Positions 5,811 to 6,489 of a DNA stretch of 6,489 bases are shown in pieces (position 1 is the stretch's first letter; each line of letters starts with the position of its first letter). This DNA is from Nitrospirota bacterium (lineage in GTDB: Bacteria > Nitrospirota > JACRHJ01), in NCBI GenBank assembly GCA_021785055.1, contig JAJYGS010000029.1, forward strand, positions 1 to 6,489. The letters are read 5' to 3'. A program made the translations under genes and the position numbers. The notes beneath the pieces are model-generated. The model saw only the letters and a list, made by a program, of their open reading frames with translations. It had not been told where the DNA came from and made no database searches.

Positions 5811-6085
5811 CAGCCCTCAGTCTCCTTTTCTTTTATCAGCACCCTGTCTCCGGGGCGGCTCATCTCCCTGAATTCCGGCATGATCTCGCCCGCGAGAGCA
5901 TAATAGCTCCGCTGGTTCTTTATGAACTTCTCGGATGCCTCGTCGTAGAGCTTGTCGTAAAGCGTCGAGCCGCACGTGGGGCAGGTGATTACGGCATGGC
6001 CCCTTTCGTCGTAGCAGAGAAAGGACATGACGTGCGCGCCGCAAAACCTGCAAGGCGTTATGATGAGTTCTGGGCAATTGACCAT
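5810..6085 (-). CDS. Small six-cysteine zinc-ribbon-like protein of unknown function
   Basis: I do not recognise a named family. From the ATG at 6085 the product is 91 residues. It has C4, then CRFC (12-15), C24 and CPTC (35-38), a CxxC-x19-CxxC pattern typical of a zinc ribbon or rubredoxin-like metal site. The second half is charged and probably helical (LYDEASEKFIKNQRSYY) and ends in RPGDRVLIKEKETEG. It has no signal peptide, so it should be cytoplasmic. The stop overlaps the cytochrome ATG by one base (TGATG), which implies coupled translation. The open frame continues upstream to 6181, but that part has no ATG and is AT-rich like intergenic DNA. A TTG at 6127 preceded by AGGGA is an alternative start. 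The ATG at 6085 has no clear Shine-Dalgarno. It could be a redox-linked regulator, a metallochaperone or a cytochrome maturation helper; none of these can be shown. Confidence 0.75.
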   Translation of the reverse strand: MVNCPELIITPCRFCGAHVMSFLCYDERGHAVITCPTCGSTLYDKLYDEASEKFIKNQRSYYALAGEIMPEFREMSRPGDRVLIKEKETEG

Positions 6086-6150
6086 GTTTTTAAGTCTATC
6101 ACGAAAAAAGTCCCGGTTCAACGCCAAAAAATCTTCCCTGTAATCGGAAT

Positions 6151-6172
6151 TTATGATAGATATGTATCCTAA
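6151..6172. promoter_or_regulatory. Interrupted 22-bp palindrome, possible operator between divergent genes
   Basis: The two 11-base half-sites are TTATGATAGAT and, read on the minus strand, TTAGGATACAT. They agree at 9 of 11 positions. The dyad lies in the AT-rich gap between the zinc-ribbon/cytochrome unit and the encapsulated ferritin, eight bases before the ferritin Shine-Dalgarno. It covers the only -10-like sequences there (TATGAT on plus, TATCAT on minus). A dimeric repressor is plausible. It does not match the Fur consensus well, and the assignment is inference. Confidence 0.4.
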
Positions 6173-6179
6173 TAACAAC

Positions 6180-6186
6180 AAGGAGG
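6180..6186 (+). promoter_or_regulatory. Consensus Shine-Dalgarno AAGGAGG of the encapsulated ferritin gene
   Basis: AAGGAGG is a perfect anti-16S match with a nine-base spacer to the ATG at 6196, implying high translation. No convincing -35/-10 pair was found between 6086 and 6179 on the plus strand. Confidence 0.8.
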
Positions 6187-6195
6187 CCTTAACTT

Positions 6196-6489
6196 ATGCC
6201 ATACGCATCTCATGAAAACGAGGACAGGCTGAGCGAACATACGAGGGAACTTCACAGGGCGTTTCAGTCGATAGTCGAGGAGCTGGAGGCGGTAGACTGG
6301 TACCAGGCGAGGATAGACGCGACGGGGAACGAGGAGCTGCGGGCTATCCTTGCGCATAACCGGGACGAGGAGAAGGAGCACGCCTCGATGCTCCTTGAGT
6401 GGGTGCGCAGAAACGACCCGGCCTTCGCCAGGGAGATGGCGTCGTTCCTGTTCAAGGAAGGCGTCAGGATAACGGAGATAGAGGAGAAA
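6196..6489 (+). CDS. Encapsulated ferritin-like protein EncFtn (runs off right edge)
   Basis: The first 98 codons are present. The product closely resembles the Rhodospirillum rubrum EncFtn, notably in VEELEAVDWY (27-36), ILAHNRDEEKEH (51-62) and LEWVRRND (67-74). Members are small two-helix proteins that build a ferroxidase site between subunits, form a decamer, and oxidise Fe(II) for storage inside an encapsulin nanocompartment. The ferroxidase residues E32, E62 and H65 of R. rubrum correspond here to E29, E59 and H62. W35, Y36, E28 and E31 are also kept, so the enzyme should be active. The C-terminal targeting peptide and the shell gene, usually next door, or a fusion to the shell, would lie beyond the window. 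The start is supported by a consensus Shine-Dalgarno. It is divergent from the zinc-ribbon and pentaheme cytochrome genes. Confidence 0.93.
   Translation, partial: MPYASHENEDRLSEHTRELHRAFQSIVEELEAVDWYQARIDATGNEELRAILAHNRDEEKEHASMLLEWVRRNDPAFAREMASFLFKEGVRITEIEEK

Noticed and set aside
6152..6170. Canonical Fur box upstream of encapsulated ferritin
   Set aside because: Only partial GATA...TATC similarity is seen. The dyad has an even centre and lacks the TGATAAT-type 7-1-7 arrangement, so it is reported only as a generic operator candidate.
6086..6181. Extension of the zinc-ribbon protein upstream to a TTG at 6181
   Set aside because: The extension has no ATG, has AT-rich codons unlike the rest, and would start within the ferritin Shine-Dalgarno. 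It reads as intergenic DNA that happens to be open.

Overview
This window looks like a chromosomal piece of a GC-rich, Gram-negative-type bacterium with respiratory or anaerobic habits. The reasons are a secreted five-heme c-type cytochrome, an encapsulated-ferritin gene, a BatA/DUF58 pair, and several short palindromic repeats of the kind scattered through genomes such as Deltaproteobacteria-like and Nitrospirota-like lineages. The phylum is a weak inference. No tRNA, rRNA, CRISPR array, transposase or phage gene was seen.

Layout. Positions 1-1160 (minus strand) hold a DUF58 gene and the start of a BatA-like von Willebrand A membrane protein. The two overlap by one base and are served by a near-consensus sigma-70 promoter at 1198-1227. 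A short dispersed repeat (1249-1280) separates them from a zinc-dependent medium-chain dehydrogenase (1300-2340, minus), which has an extended -10 promoter. Transcribed away from it is a MidA/NDUFAF7-type methyltransferase (2469-3596, plus). This converges on a short-chain dehydrogenase (3627-4409, minus), which has a TTGACA-17-TATATT promoter and a GTG start set by a strong Shine-Dalgarno.

The gap 4505-4682 has no gene. It is packed with four successive inverted-repeat elements, at least three of which resemble widely dispersed bacterial repeats. Next come a pentaheme cytochrome c (4683-5810, minus) and, immediately upstream and translationally coupled to it, a small six-cysteine zinc-ribbon-like protein (5810-6085, minus). 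The divergent gene from 6196 to the right edge is an encapsulated ferritin (EncFtn). Its known ferroxidase-centre residues are intact; its C-terminus and any encapsulin shell gene lie outside the window.

How the genes may work together. DUF58 and BatA are expected to act with a MoxR ATPase, but no moxR lies directly upstream. The dehydrogenases and the methyltransferase appear to be independent single-gene units. The most interesting region is the right end: a sequestered ferroxidase gene facing a two-gene unit for a small metal-binding protein and an exported multiheme cytochrome. An interrupted 22-bp palindrome lies in the shared control region. A link between iron storage and electron transfer is plausible but is inferred only from position.
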